Shown here piece after piece: positions 16,116-23,613 of a DNA stretch of 35,414 bases; the stretch's first letter is position 1; every line of letters begins with the position of its first letter. The position numbers were made by a program, and so were the translations under genes. The stretch is from Modestobacter sp. GTDB taxonomy: Bacteria; Actinomycetota; Actinomycetes; Mycobacteriales; Geodermatophilaceae. The stretch lies in assembly GCA_025963425.1 (NCBI GenBank), contig JAOPUQ010000453.1, forward strand, positions 1 to 35,414, read 5' to 3'. The notes under the pieces are model-generated. The model was not told the DNA's origin, ran no database searches, and saw only the letters and a program-made list of their open reading frames with translations.

Positions 16116-16858
16116 GCGCGGCCGCGGAGAGCGCCGCGCCCGCCGGTTCGTTGCTGGAGGTCCAGGACGTCCAGGCGTACTACGGCCTCGCCCACGTGCT
16201 CCAGGGCGTGTCACTGACGGTGCGGCCCGGTGAGCTGGTCGCCCTGCTGGGCCGCAACGGCGCCGGAAAGACGACCACCGTCAAGTCGATCATGGGGTTG
16301 GTCTCCGTGCGCGGCGGGCACATCCGTTGCGCCGGCCGGGACTTCGTCGGCCTGCCGACGGAGAGCGTCGCCCAGTTCGGTATCGGCTACGTGCCGGAGG
16401 ACCGCCGGATGTTCCCCGGCCTGACGGTGCGGGAGAACTTCCGGCTGGCCGCGCTCGGTTCGAGGCTGCCGAAGGCCGAGCAGCAGGCGGCCCAGCGCCG
16501 TGCGCTGGACGTCTTCCCCCTGCTGGAGCCGCACCTCGACCGGGATGCCTCGCGGCTGTCCGGCGGCCAGCAGCAGATGGTGGCCGTGGGCCGCGCGCTC
16601 ATCTGCGGGCAGAAGCTGCTGCTCGTGGACGAGGTGACGCAGGGGCTGGCACCCAACATCGCCTCGGACATGGGGCGCACCCTGCGCCGGGTGGCCGATG
16701 GCGGGCTCGGCGTGCTGCTGGTGGAACAGAACAGTCAGATGGCGCTGGAGCTCGCCGACCGGGTCTACGTCCTCGACCAGGGCGTCGTCGTCCACTCCGG
16801 GGACGCGCGGGAACTGCGCGCCGACCCGACGTGGATGGAGCAGTACCTGCAGTTGTGA
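16112..16858 (+). CDS. Branched-chain-type ABC importer ATPase, LivF family
   Basis: This 248-residue ATPase has Walker A GRNGAGKTT, signature LSGGQQQMVAVGRAL and Walker B LLLVDEVTQGLAPNIAS, the latter diagnostic for LivF (with E-V-T-Q-G in place of the common E-P-S-x-G). YGLAHVLQGVSL and RMFPGLTVRENF also fit. The first 15 residues are an Ala-rich tail. The GTG start overlaps the LivG-type stop. It completes the importer, and is followed after 61 bp by the LLM oxidoreductase 2 gene, which may be the last gene of the operon. Confidence 0.94.
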   Translation: MSAAAESAAPAGSLLEVQDVQAYYGLAHVLQGVSLTVRPGELVALLGRNGAGKTTTVKSIMGLVSVRGGHIRCAGRDFVGLPTESVAQFGIGYVPEDRRMFPGLTVRENFRLAALGSRLPKAEQQAAQRRALDVFPLLEPHLDRDASRLSGGQQQMVAVGRALICGQKLLLVDEVTQGLAPNIASDMGRTLRRVADGGLGVLLVEQNSQMALELADRVYVLDQGVVVHSGDARELRADPTWMEQYLQL

Positions 16859-16919
16859 CGACGTCAGCTGTGCACCGAGTGGCGGTCGAGCAGTCCCATG
16901 ACGAGGAGGTAGGAACCGC

Positions 16920-17918
16920 ATGGCCCAGGTGGCGGCAGCTCTGCTCACGTTCGCGCCGGCGCGGACCCGGGACTTCGTGGCGCTGGGCCGCTGCGCCGAG
17001 GAGGAGGGGTACGTCGCCTGCTACACGACCGAGTCGCTGACCGATGCGCTGTCGATCGACCTGGCCATCCTGCTGGGGACGTCGCGGATCCGGGTCGGCA
17101 GCTTCGTGACCGTCAGCTACCTGCGGCACCCCATCATCGCCGCACAGATGGCGGTCACTGCCTCCGACCTGTCCGGCGGGCGGTTCGTGCTGGGCCTCGG
17201 CCTCGGCCACAAGGTGCGGCTGGCGGCGCTGGGCGTGACCGCCGGCACGCCGGCCACCGATCTCCCTGACTACGTCCGCGATGTGAAGGCGGTGCTGGAG
17301 GGGCGGGGCCGGGAACGTTATCCCGACCTGCCGCCGCAGACCTACCAGGGCCAGCTGCTCGACTTCCGGACGCCGGAGCACCCGGTCCCGGTGTACACCG
17401 CGGCCGTCGGTCCGAAGATGGCCGAGGCCGGCGCCATGGTGTCCGACGGTGTCATGGTCTGGCTGGTGCCGCACTCGGCCATCGGTGAGCTCACCGCGGC
17501 CGCTGCCCGGGCGGGGGAGCGGACCGGGCGCAGCGCACCCCCGGTCGAGGTCGCGGTCCATGCGTTCGTCGACGACGACCTCGCCGCCGCGCGTGATTGC
17601 GCGCGCTCCTCGCTGGGCTACTGGGTGGGGCTGCCGGCCTACAACGCCGCGCTGGCCCGGGCCGGCTACGAGGCCGAGGCGGCGCAGATCGCCGACGCGT
17701 TCCGCGCCGACGACCGGGCGGCCCTGCGGGCGGCCATCACCGACCGGCTCGTCGACGAGTACTGCCTGGTCGGGCCGCCGGCCCGGTGCCGCGACCAGCT
17801 GGCCACGTGGGACGACACCGATGTGGCCACGGTGGCGCTGGTGCCGCACCCGGTCCAGCCGGGGGAGAGCTACCCCGATGGCGTGGCCCGCAGCCTGCGG
17901 GCGCTGGCCCCGGGCTGA
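16920..17918 (+). CDS. LLM-class (luciferase-like) oxidoreductase 2, possibly F420-dependent
   Basis: This 332-residue protein has the compact form of F420-dependent methylene-tetrahydromethanopterin-reductase-like members of the LLM class: FVALGRCAEEEGYVACYTTES, IRVGSFVTVSYLRHPIIAAQMAVTASDLSGGRFVLGLGLGH and a C-terminal VGPPARCRDQLATWDDTDVATVALVPHP. The choice between F420 and FMN cannot be made by eye. A strong AGGAGG site precedes the ATG. It lies 61 bp after the LivF-type gene on the same strand, so it probably acts on what that transporter imports. It ends 42 bp from the convergent regulator gene. Confidence 0.87.
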   Translation: MAQVAAALLTFAPARTRDFVALGRCAEEEGYVACYTTESLTDALSIDLAILLGTSRIRVGSFVTVSYLRHPIIAAQMAVTASDLSGGRFVLGLGLGHKVRLAALGVTAGTPATDLPDYVRDVKAVLEGRGRERYPDLPPQTYQGQLLDFRTPEHPVPVYTAAVGPKMAEAGAMVSDGVMVWLVPHSAIGELTAAAARAGERTGRSAPPVEVAVHAFVDDDLAAARDCARSSLGYWVGLPAYNAALARAGYEAEAAQIADAFRADDRAALRAAITDRLVDEYCLVGPPARCRDQLATWDDTDVATVALVPHPVQPGESYPDGVARSLRALAPG

Positions 17919-17960
17919 CGGTTCCGGACACGGCGCCGGCGCAGCCCGCCGCCACCCCGG

Positions 17961-19865
17961 CTACTTGTCGCCGAGGATCGACTCGATCATCAGCGCGAGC
18001 TGGACGTGCAGCATGGCCTGCGGGTCGCTCAGGTCGAGACCGACCAGCTCCTCGACCCGCCGGAGCCGGTAGGCCACGGTGTTGGGGTGCACGTGCAGCT
18101 CCCTGGCCGCGAGCGAGACGTTGCACCGCTGCGCCATGTAGCAGCGCAGGGTGCCTCCCAGCTTGGAGTGGTGCGCCTCGTCGTAGGTGTGGACCGTGCC
18201 CAGCACGGACTCCGCGAAGACCTGCAGCTCGCGCGGTCGCTTCACCTGCAGGAGGACCCGGTAGGCGCCGATGCTGTCGAGGGAGACCACGCGGTCACGC
18301 CGGTCGGACTGCTGCACCAGGTCCAGCACGTCGCAGGTGAGCCGGTAGGCGTCGCCGTACTCCTGCAGCTCCAGACACGTCGGCCCGACGCAGATGGTGG
18401 CGGTCCACCCACCGGCGTAGGTCTGGATCTCACGGTGCAGGTGCTCGGCGAAGTCGCTCGCCGACCGGGTCTGCTGGTCGTCGTGCCAGAGCACCACGAC
18501 GTGGTCGCTGCGGGTCGCGGTCAGGGTCGCCCCCTTCCACGCCGCGCCGGTTCGCTGGACGAGGGAGAGCAGTGACCGCTGGGCATAGGCCTCGCGGTCC
18601 TCGTGCACCGCACCGGGCTCGGCCGGCAGCGGATCGCGGCGGATGACCAGCACGGTGTGCCGCCGGGAGAGGTCGGCGCCCAGCTGGCGGGCGCGGGCGT
18701 GGAGCGCGTCACCGGACTGCCCCTCGGCATCGAGCAGGTCGTCCAAGAAGTCCCGGGACAGCCGCCACTCCACCTCCTGGGCTGTGCGCTCCTTCAGCAG
18801 GGCCAGCGCCACGACGGCCGCGGCCCGGGTCAGCGCCTGCCGGTGGCCGCCACCGAACGGCACCCGGGGGTCGAGTGCCCAGACGTGCCCGGCCGCCTCC
18901 TCGTCGAGGACCACGGGCACGACCAGCCCGGCCGGGCCGCCCGGCTGACCCACTCCCGCCGGCACGACGACGGTCTCGTGGTCGGCGTCCGGACCGACCA
19001 GCTCCCGGGCCCGCTCGTGGGCGGCCGCGATCTGGCGGCTCCGCCCGCCGCGCCCTCCGTCGCTGCTCGCCGCGGCCAGCAGGCGGCCGGCCGCGTCATC
19101 GACGACGACCGTGCACCGGAGCATCGCCCCGAGCGACTCGGCGATCGCGGCCAGGCCCCCGCCCTTGAGCACGACCCGCAGCAGCTCGCCGTGGTCGGCG
19201 TCGGCCTGGTGCTGCGCGTCGAGCTGCAAGCGCAGGGCGGTGGCCTCCTCGGCGGCCCGGTGCTCGTGGTCCTGCGCGTCGGCCAGCCGGCGGGTCGTCT
19301 CGATCGCGAGTCCGGCCTGGTTGGCCATGCTCTCCATCAGGATGATCTCGCGCGCCGAGAACCTGTGCTTCTCCGCCGTGTAGCAGTTGATCAGCCCGAA
19401 GTGGGCCTGCCCGACCACGAGCGGGATCGACAACAACGAGGAGTAGCCCTGGTGGGCGGCCACCGTCTCCCACGACCGCGACGCCGCATCGGCGGCGATG
19501 TCCAGCACCGTCGTCGGCCGCTGGGAGCGGAACGCCCGGCTCGACGGGCCCTCCCCGGTGTCGCAGGGGCGCACCAGGATCGGTGTCCGCGCGTTGATCG
19601 CGTCGATGTAGGCGCGGGACAGACCGTAGGAGCCCTCGATCAGCAGTGCCTGCCGCTCAGGGTCCGCGACCAGGATGCTGCAGAAGTCGTAGCCGGTCAG
19701 CCGGGCGGTGGCCCCCGCGATGAGGTCGAGCAGCTCCCCGAGCGGCGTCCCCCGGTTGGCCGCGCGGGTGATCTCGGCGATCGCGTCGAGCCACGACCGC
19801 AGTTCGGCGGCGGTCGGCTCGCTGGCGGTCAGGGCACCCAGCTCCGCCACCCGTGTCTGGGTCAC
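17961..19865 (-). CDS. GAF-domain transcriptional regulator with PucR/CdaR-type C-terminal helix-turn-helix
   Basis: The predicted protein is 634 residues from GTG 19865, chosen for its purine-rich AGAGGGGG site; an upstream ATG at 19934 would add 23 residues. Residues about 25-200 form a GAF sensor domain (LTGYDFCSILVADPERQALLIEGSYGLS, SLLSIPLVVGQAHFGLINCYTAEKHRFS). A middle region (about 370-550) fits the CdaR GGDEF-like domain. The last 60 residues hold the PucR-type helix-turn-helix (VSLAARELHVHPNTVAYRLRRVEEL). Such proteins activate catabolic genes in response to a small ligand. It lies 91 bp downstream of the acyl-CoA synthetase gene on the same strand. A perfect inverted repeat just before its start suggests self-regulation. 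The ligand is unknown. Confidence 0.9.
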   Translation of the reverse strand: MTQTRVAELGALTASEPTAAELRSWLDAIAEITRAANRGTPLGELLDLIAGATARLTGYDFCSILVADPERQALLIEGSYGLSRAYIDAINARTPILVRPCDTGEGPSSRAFRSQRPTTVLDIAADAASRSWETVAAHQGYSSLLSIPLVVGQAHFGLINCYTAEKHRFSAREIILMESMANQAGLAIETTRRLADAQDHEHRAAEEATALRLQLDAQHQADADHGELLRVVLKGGGLAAIAESLGAMLRCTVVVDDAAGRLLAAASSDGGRGGRSRQIAAAHERARELVGPDADHETVVVPAGVGQPGGPAGLVVPVVLDEEAAGHVWALDPRVPFGGGHRQALTRAAAVVALALLKERTAQEVEWRLSRDFLDDLLDAEGQSGDALHARARQLGADLSRRHTVLVIRRDPLPAEPGAVHEDREAYAQRSLLSLVQRTGAAWKGATLTATRSDHVVVLWHDDQQTRSASDFAEHLHREIQTYAGGWTATICVGPTCLELQEYGDAYRLTCDVLDLVQQSDRRDRVVSLDSIGAYRVLLQVKRPRELQVFAESVLGTVHTYDEAHHSKLGGTLRCYMAQRCNVSLAARELHVHPNTVAYRLRRVEELVGLDLSDPQAMLHVQLALMIESILGDK

Positions 19866-19893
19866 GAACGGCCCCCTCTCTCCGGCACCGTGG

Positions 19894-19909
19894 TGTGGCG
19901 TGCGCCACA
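19894..19909. promoter_or_regulatory. Perfect inverted repeat upstream of the regulator gene
   Basis: TGTGGCG-TG-CGCCACA has 7-bp perfect arms and lies 28 bp upstream of the regulator GTG (19865), inside the 91-bp spacer to the synthetase stop. It is a candidate operator for autoregulation by the GAF/PucR-type protein. If the regulator starts at ATG 19934, it would be coding sequence, which argues mildly for the GTG start. Confidence 0.45.
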
Positions 19910-19956
19910 GGCACTGTACTGATCTTGGAGCCATCCGCCGACGGTCCGGATCCGCG

Positions 19957-21924
19957 TCATGCGATCGGGGCGGTCCCCGACGTCGGCCACCGCTCGAGCA
20001 CCGAGGTGTCCTCGAGGGAGGTCAGGTCCCCCTGGGGTGCACGGATGTAGGACGCCCGGGCGACCCGGCGCAGGACCTTGCCGTTACGGGTCTTGGGCAG
20101 TGCGTCGACGACGTGCACGGCGCGCGGGGCCATCGCCTTGCCCAGGGCCGTGGTCACCGCGCCGCCCAGCGCCACGGCCGCGGCGTCGGCATCGACCCCC
20201 TCCCGGAGCACGACGAAGCAGACGAGCGCCTCACCCTTGACGTCGTCGGGCACGCCGATCGCCGCCGCCTCGATGACCCGCTCGTCGGACACCAACAGCG
20301 ACTCGACCTCCGCCGGACCCAGACGCTTGCCGGCCACCTTGATCGTGTCGTCGGAACGACCCAGCAGGAACCAGTAGCCGTCCGCATCGACGTAGGCCAG
20401 GTCGCCGTGGTGCCAGATGCCGGGAAAGCGCTGCCAGTAGCTCGCCAGATACCGCTCCTCGTCGCGCCAGAAGCCCGCCGTCATGCCGGGCCAGACGGAT
20501 CGGACCACCAGTTCGCCGATCTGCCCGCGGACCGAGCGGCCCTGCTCGTCGACCACGTCCGCGACGACACCCAGCGTGGGACCGGGGAAGGACGCCGGCT
20601 TGACCGGCAGGTAGGTCGAGCCGCACAGCAGCGATCCGCCGATCTCGGTGCCGCCGGAGATGTTGATGATCGGCGCGCGGCCCTTGCCCACGTGCTCGGC
20701 GCACCAGCGCCACGGGTCGATGTTCCAGGGCTCCCCGGTCGAGCCGATGGCCTGCAGGAGCGGCAGGTCGTGCCGGTCGGGCCAGGAGTCGCCGTGGGCC
20801 ATCAGGGCGCGCACGACGGTGGGGGAGATGCCCAGCACGGTGGTGGCGCTGCGCTCGGCCACCGCCCACAACCGGTCCGGCTCCGGCCAGTCGGGGACCC
20901 CTTCGAAGAAGACGGCGGTCCCTCCGTTGGTGAGAGCCGCCGTGATCACGAAGGACCCCATCACCCAGCCCATGTCGGTCAACCACAGCATCGACGAGTC
21001 CTGGTCGACCCCCATCCCGTGCCTGGCCTCCAGGGCCACCTTGAACGGCAGCCCGGCGTGGGTGTGCACGCACCCCTTGGGCTTGCCCGTGCTGCCGGAC
21101 GTGTACAGGAGGAGGCAGGGCGCGTCCGCGGCCATGGCCTCGGCCCGCTCCACGGGCGCGGCCGCTGCGCACTCCTCGTGCCACCAGTGGTCCCGCCCGG
21201 CGGTCATCGGGACGTCGACGCCGAGGCGGCGGACGACGAGGACCGTCTCCAGCGCGGGCAGGTCGCGGACGGCGTCGTCGGCCACCTGCTTGAGCGGCAC
21301 CGGCCGGCCGCGACGGGGGAAGGCGTCACAGGTCACCAGCACGGTCGCGCCCGAGTCCTCCAGGCGCGCGCGGACGGCGGCCGCGCCGTATCCACTGAAC
21401 AGCGGCATGACGATCGCACCGATCTTCGCCGCGGCGAGCACGGTCGTGATCGCCTCGGGGACCATCGGCAGCAGCAGCGCGACCACGTCCCCGATGCCCA
21501 CGCCGTGGGCGCGCAGGGCGCCTGCCGCCGCGTCGACGCGATCCTTCAACTCGGCGTAGGTCAGGGTGAGGGTGGCGCCGTCGTCGCCCTCCCACCACAC
21601 GGCGCGGGCTCCGCCGCGGCCCTCGCGCACCCATCGGTCCACCGCATAGTCGGCCCAGTTCAGCTCCCCGCCGACGAAGAAGCGTGGGTGTTCCACGCCG
21701 CGGGACAGGTCGACGACGGCGTCATAGGGACGCATCCAGCAGATGCCGACGTCCTCCGCGCCCGCAGCCCAGTACCAGGCCGGGTCCGCCGCGGCCCGGT
21801 CGGCGAGTTCCCCCGGATCGGTGATGCCGTGGCGGGCTGCCATCCGGCCGGCCGGGGACGCGGCGAAGGCCCCCGGGGGCGGCGTCCAGGCGACCGTCAG
21901 GCCCTCGAGTTCGTCGATCGGCAT
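19957..21924 (-). CDS. AMP-forming acyl-CoA synthetase (acetyl-CoA synthetase-like)
   Basis: This 655-residue adenylate-forming enzyme activates a carboxylic acid with ATP and CoA. The phosphate-binding loop YTSGSTGKPKG (274-284), GEPWNIDPWRW and ISGGTEIGG, the hinge-region GRSDDTIKVAGKRLGPAEVES and the C-terminal catalytic Lys in NGK (Lys616) are all present, so it should be active. GELNWADYAVDRW and the overall length place it with acetyl/propionyl/acryloyl-CoA synthetases rather than with long-chain ligases, but the acid is unknown. The ATG at 21924 has a GGAAGGAAG site. It is divergent from the LLM oxidoreductase 3 gene and is followed by the regulator gene. It probably activates a short acid released by the pathway. 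Confidence 0.9.
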   Translation of the reverse strand: MPIDELEGLTVAWTPPPGAFAASPAGRMAARHGITDPGELADRAAADPAWYWAAGAEDVGICWMRPYDAVVDLSRGVEHPRFFVGGELNWADYAVDRWVREGRGGARAVWWEGDDGATLTLTYAELKDRVDAAAGALRAHGVGIGDVVALLLPMVPEAITTVLAAAKIGAIVMPLFSGYGAAAVRARLEDSGATVLVTCDAFPRRGRPVPLKQVADDAVRDLPALETVLVVRRLGVDVPMTAGRDHWWHEECAAAAPVERAEAMAADAPCLLLYTSGSTGKPKGCVHTHAGLPFKVALEARHGMGVDQDSSMLWLTDMGWVMGSFVITAALTNGGTAVFFEGVPDWPEPDRLWAVAERSATTVLGISPTVVRALMAHGDSWPDRHDLPLLQAIGSTGEPWNIDPWRWCAEHVGKGRAPIINISGGTEIGGSLLCGSTYLPVKPASFPGPTLGVVADVVDEQGRSVRGQIGELVVRSVWPGMTAGFWRDEERYLASYWQRFPGIWHHGDLAYVDADGYWFLLGRSDDTIKVAGKRLGPAEVESLLVSDERVIEAAAIGVPDDVKGEALVCFVVLREGVDADAAAVALGGAVTTALGKAMAPRAVHVVDALPKTRNGKVLRRVARASYIRAPQGDLTSLEDTSVLERWPTSGTAPIA

Positions 21925-22061
21925 CGGGACTTCCTTCCGCCCGCTGCACTGCGGGACTGATGACCGCGCGTGGTCTCGGCGGTGCGCGTCCGGGGCCGGG
22001 AGGCGCCGTGGCCGCACCCGTCCGGGGCGTTCATCGTGGTCGCCGGAGGAGTGGTCGCGAC

Positions 22062-22077
22062 TTGTGTCCAGCCACAA
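22062..22077. promoter_or_regulatory. Candidate operator TTGTG-N6-CACAA
   Basis: This perfect 5-6-5 inverted repeat (6-6-6 if the flanking C and G are included, 22061-22078) lies in the 270-bp divergent spacer, 137 bp from the synthetase start and 117 bp from the LLM oxidoreductase 3 start. A near copy with the same spacing is at 11992-12007. It may be a binding site for the nearby GAF/PucR-type regulator or another dimeric regulator. Confidence 0.45.
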
Positions 22078-22194
22078 GAGAACGCCGTCCGCCCTGTTCA
22101 GGACCTGCATCTCAGCGGTCGCCGCGATCCGTAGCGTCGGCGCCGGAACGGGGTGACCTGCCCCACATCGAGCGCGAGAGCGGAGTGCGCAGCC

Positions 22195-23442
22195 ATGGTG
22201 AAAGTGATCCTCCAGCTGTACCCCCAGATCCCGGCCACCCGCGATGAGCGCATCGAGCAGCGCCCGATGGGCCGCGACGCCGAGCGCTACCAGGCGCTCA
22301 TCCGGGAGATGCCGGACATCATCAAGGCCGCCGACGAGCTGGGCCTGTGGGGCGTCTCCTCCATCGAGCACCACTTCCACAGCGAGGGCTACGAGGTCGG
22401 CCCCAACCCCGGCCTGCTCAACGCCCACTGGGCGGCGATCACCAAGAACATCCGGGTCGGCCAGCTCGGCTACACGATGAGCGCGCAGAACCCCTTCCGG
22501 GTCGCCGAGGACGTCGCGATCATCGACCACCTCGCCGGCGGCCGGTCCTTCTGCGGGTTCTCCCGCGGCTACCAGGCCCGGTGGACCAACATCCTGGGGC
22601 AGCACCTGGGCACTCGCGCCACCCTCTCGCCCTCGGGCAACCAGGAGAAGATGGCCGAGCTCGACGAGGCCACGCAGGCCGCTCGCATCTCCGACGACCA
22701 GATCAACCGCGAGATCTTCGAGGAGAACGTCGAGCTCGTCCAGCAGGCCTGGACCCAGGACAGCGTGGAGTGGAAGGGGCGCTGGCAGGTCCCGTTCCCC
22801 TACGACGAGGGCGTCGACTGGACCATGACCGCGACCCGCGAGATGGGCGCGGTCGGGGAGATGGACGAGCACGGCAAGATCCGCCGGGTCAGCGTCACGC
22901 CCAAGCCACTCACCCAGCCGCACCCGCCGGTCTTCGTCTCCAGCAACGCGAGCAAGGAGACGGTGGAGTACTGCGGTCCGCGCGGGTTCATCCCGACCTA
23001 CTTCTCGAAGATCGAACGGGCGGCCGAGTTCGGCGGTGCCTACGTCGAGGCCGCCGCCACCGCCGGCAAGACCTACGCGCTCGGTCAGAACCAGGCGCTG
23101 GTCCGGTGGGGGCAGATCGCCGAGACGACGGAGGAGGCGCGGCAGATGGTCGCCGACTACGACGTCGACATCTTCCGGGACCTCTACGCCGGTACCACCC
23201 CGATGAAGTTCGACCCGGACAACGCCGTGGACTCGGTCGTCAACTCCGGGCTGTGGGTGGTCGGCACGCCCGAGGAGGTCCGCGACCAGTACGTCGAGCT
23301 GTGGCGTCAGCTGCCGGCCGAGTACGTCGTGCTCATCTACCACTACGCGCAGCAGCCGGCGCAGAGCGTCATCCGGCAGCTCGAGTTGTTCATGGAGCAC
23401 GTCAAGCCGGCCCTGGACGCGCTGACCGACTACGAGGTCTGA
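22195..23442 (+). CDS. LLM-class (luciferase-like) flavin-dependent oxidoreductase 3
   Basis: This 415-residue protein is a large LLM member. Key blocks are IIKAADELGLWGVSSIEHHFHSEG, IRVGQLGYTMSAQNPFRVAEDVAIIDHLAGGRSFCGFSRGYQ, and a C-terminal VGTPEEVRDQYVELWRQLPAEYVVLIYHY. Between the two halves is an insertion (about residues 140-250) with a charged segment. The length and the HHF motif suggest an FMNH2-dependent monooxygenase rather than an F420 enzyme, though this is an inference. ATG 22195 begins the first conserved strand; a GGAG lies nine bases before it. RibBA follows downstream, which may raise flavin supply. It heads the plus-strand group and is divergent from the acyl-CoA synthetase gene. 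Confidence 0.9.
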   Translation: MVKVILQLYPQIPATRDERIEQRPMGRDAERYQALIREMPDIIKAADELGLWGVSSIEHHFHSEGYEVGPNPGLLNAHWAAITKNIRVGQLGYTMSAQNPFRVAEDVAIIDHLAGGRSFCGFSRGYQARWTNILGQHLGTRATLSPSGNQEKMAELDEATQAARISDDQINREIFEENVELVQQAWTQDSVEWKGRWQVPFPYDEGVDWTMTATREMGAVGEMDEHGKIRRVSVTPKPLTQPHPPVFVSSNASKETVEYCGPRGFIPTYFSKIERAAEFGGAYVEAAATAGKTYALGQNQALVRWGQIAETTEEARQMVADYDVDIFRDLYAGTTPMKFDPDNAVDSVVNSGLWVVGTPEEVRDQYVELWRQLPAEYVVLIYHYAQQPAQSVIRQLELFMEHVKPALDALTDYEV

Positions 23443-23533
23443 CGTGGACGCGACGGCGGCGCCTGCCCGGCACGTCGGCGGTCCCGGCCTGCCCGGCCGG
23501 GACCGGCCGGGACCGCCTCCGTCGCGTCCACGT
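23442..23533 (+). terminator. Large compound stem-loop between LLM oxidoreductase 3 and RibBA genes
   Basis: Outer arms of 15 bp pair perfectly (23442-23456 with 23519-23533), starting in the stop codon of the upstream gene. An inner stem of 13 bp also pairs perfectly (GGCGGTCCCGGCC 23477-23489 with GGCCGGGACCGCC 23505-23517). A tandem GGCCGGGACC repeat (23495-23514) allows an alternative fold. A further hairpin CGGCGGG/CCCGCCG follows at 23552-23586. This could end most transcripts after the monooxygenase gene, or act as an attenuator. I did not recognise the conserved FMN-riboswitch sequence here. Confidence 0.6.
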
Positions 23534-23613
23534 CGGGGCTCTTGCCCTCCGCGGCGGGACCTGCTGTGCGCTGCAGCCGCCCGCCGTCCCCTCTCGTTCA
23601 GCGCAGGAGTGAT

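Noticed and set aside
23534..23613. FMN riboswitch before ribBA
   Set aside because: The stretch has TCGGGGC-like and CGGCGGG pieces, but the ordered conserved segments of the RFN element are not there. The hairpins are better described as terminator or attenuator.
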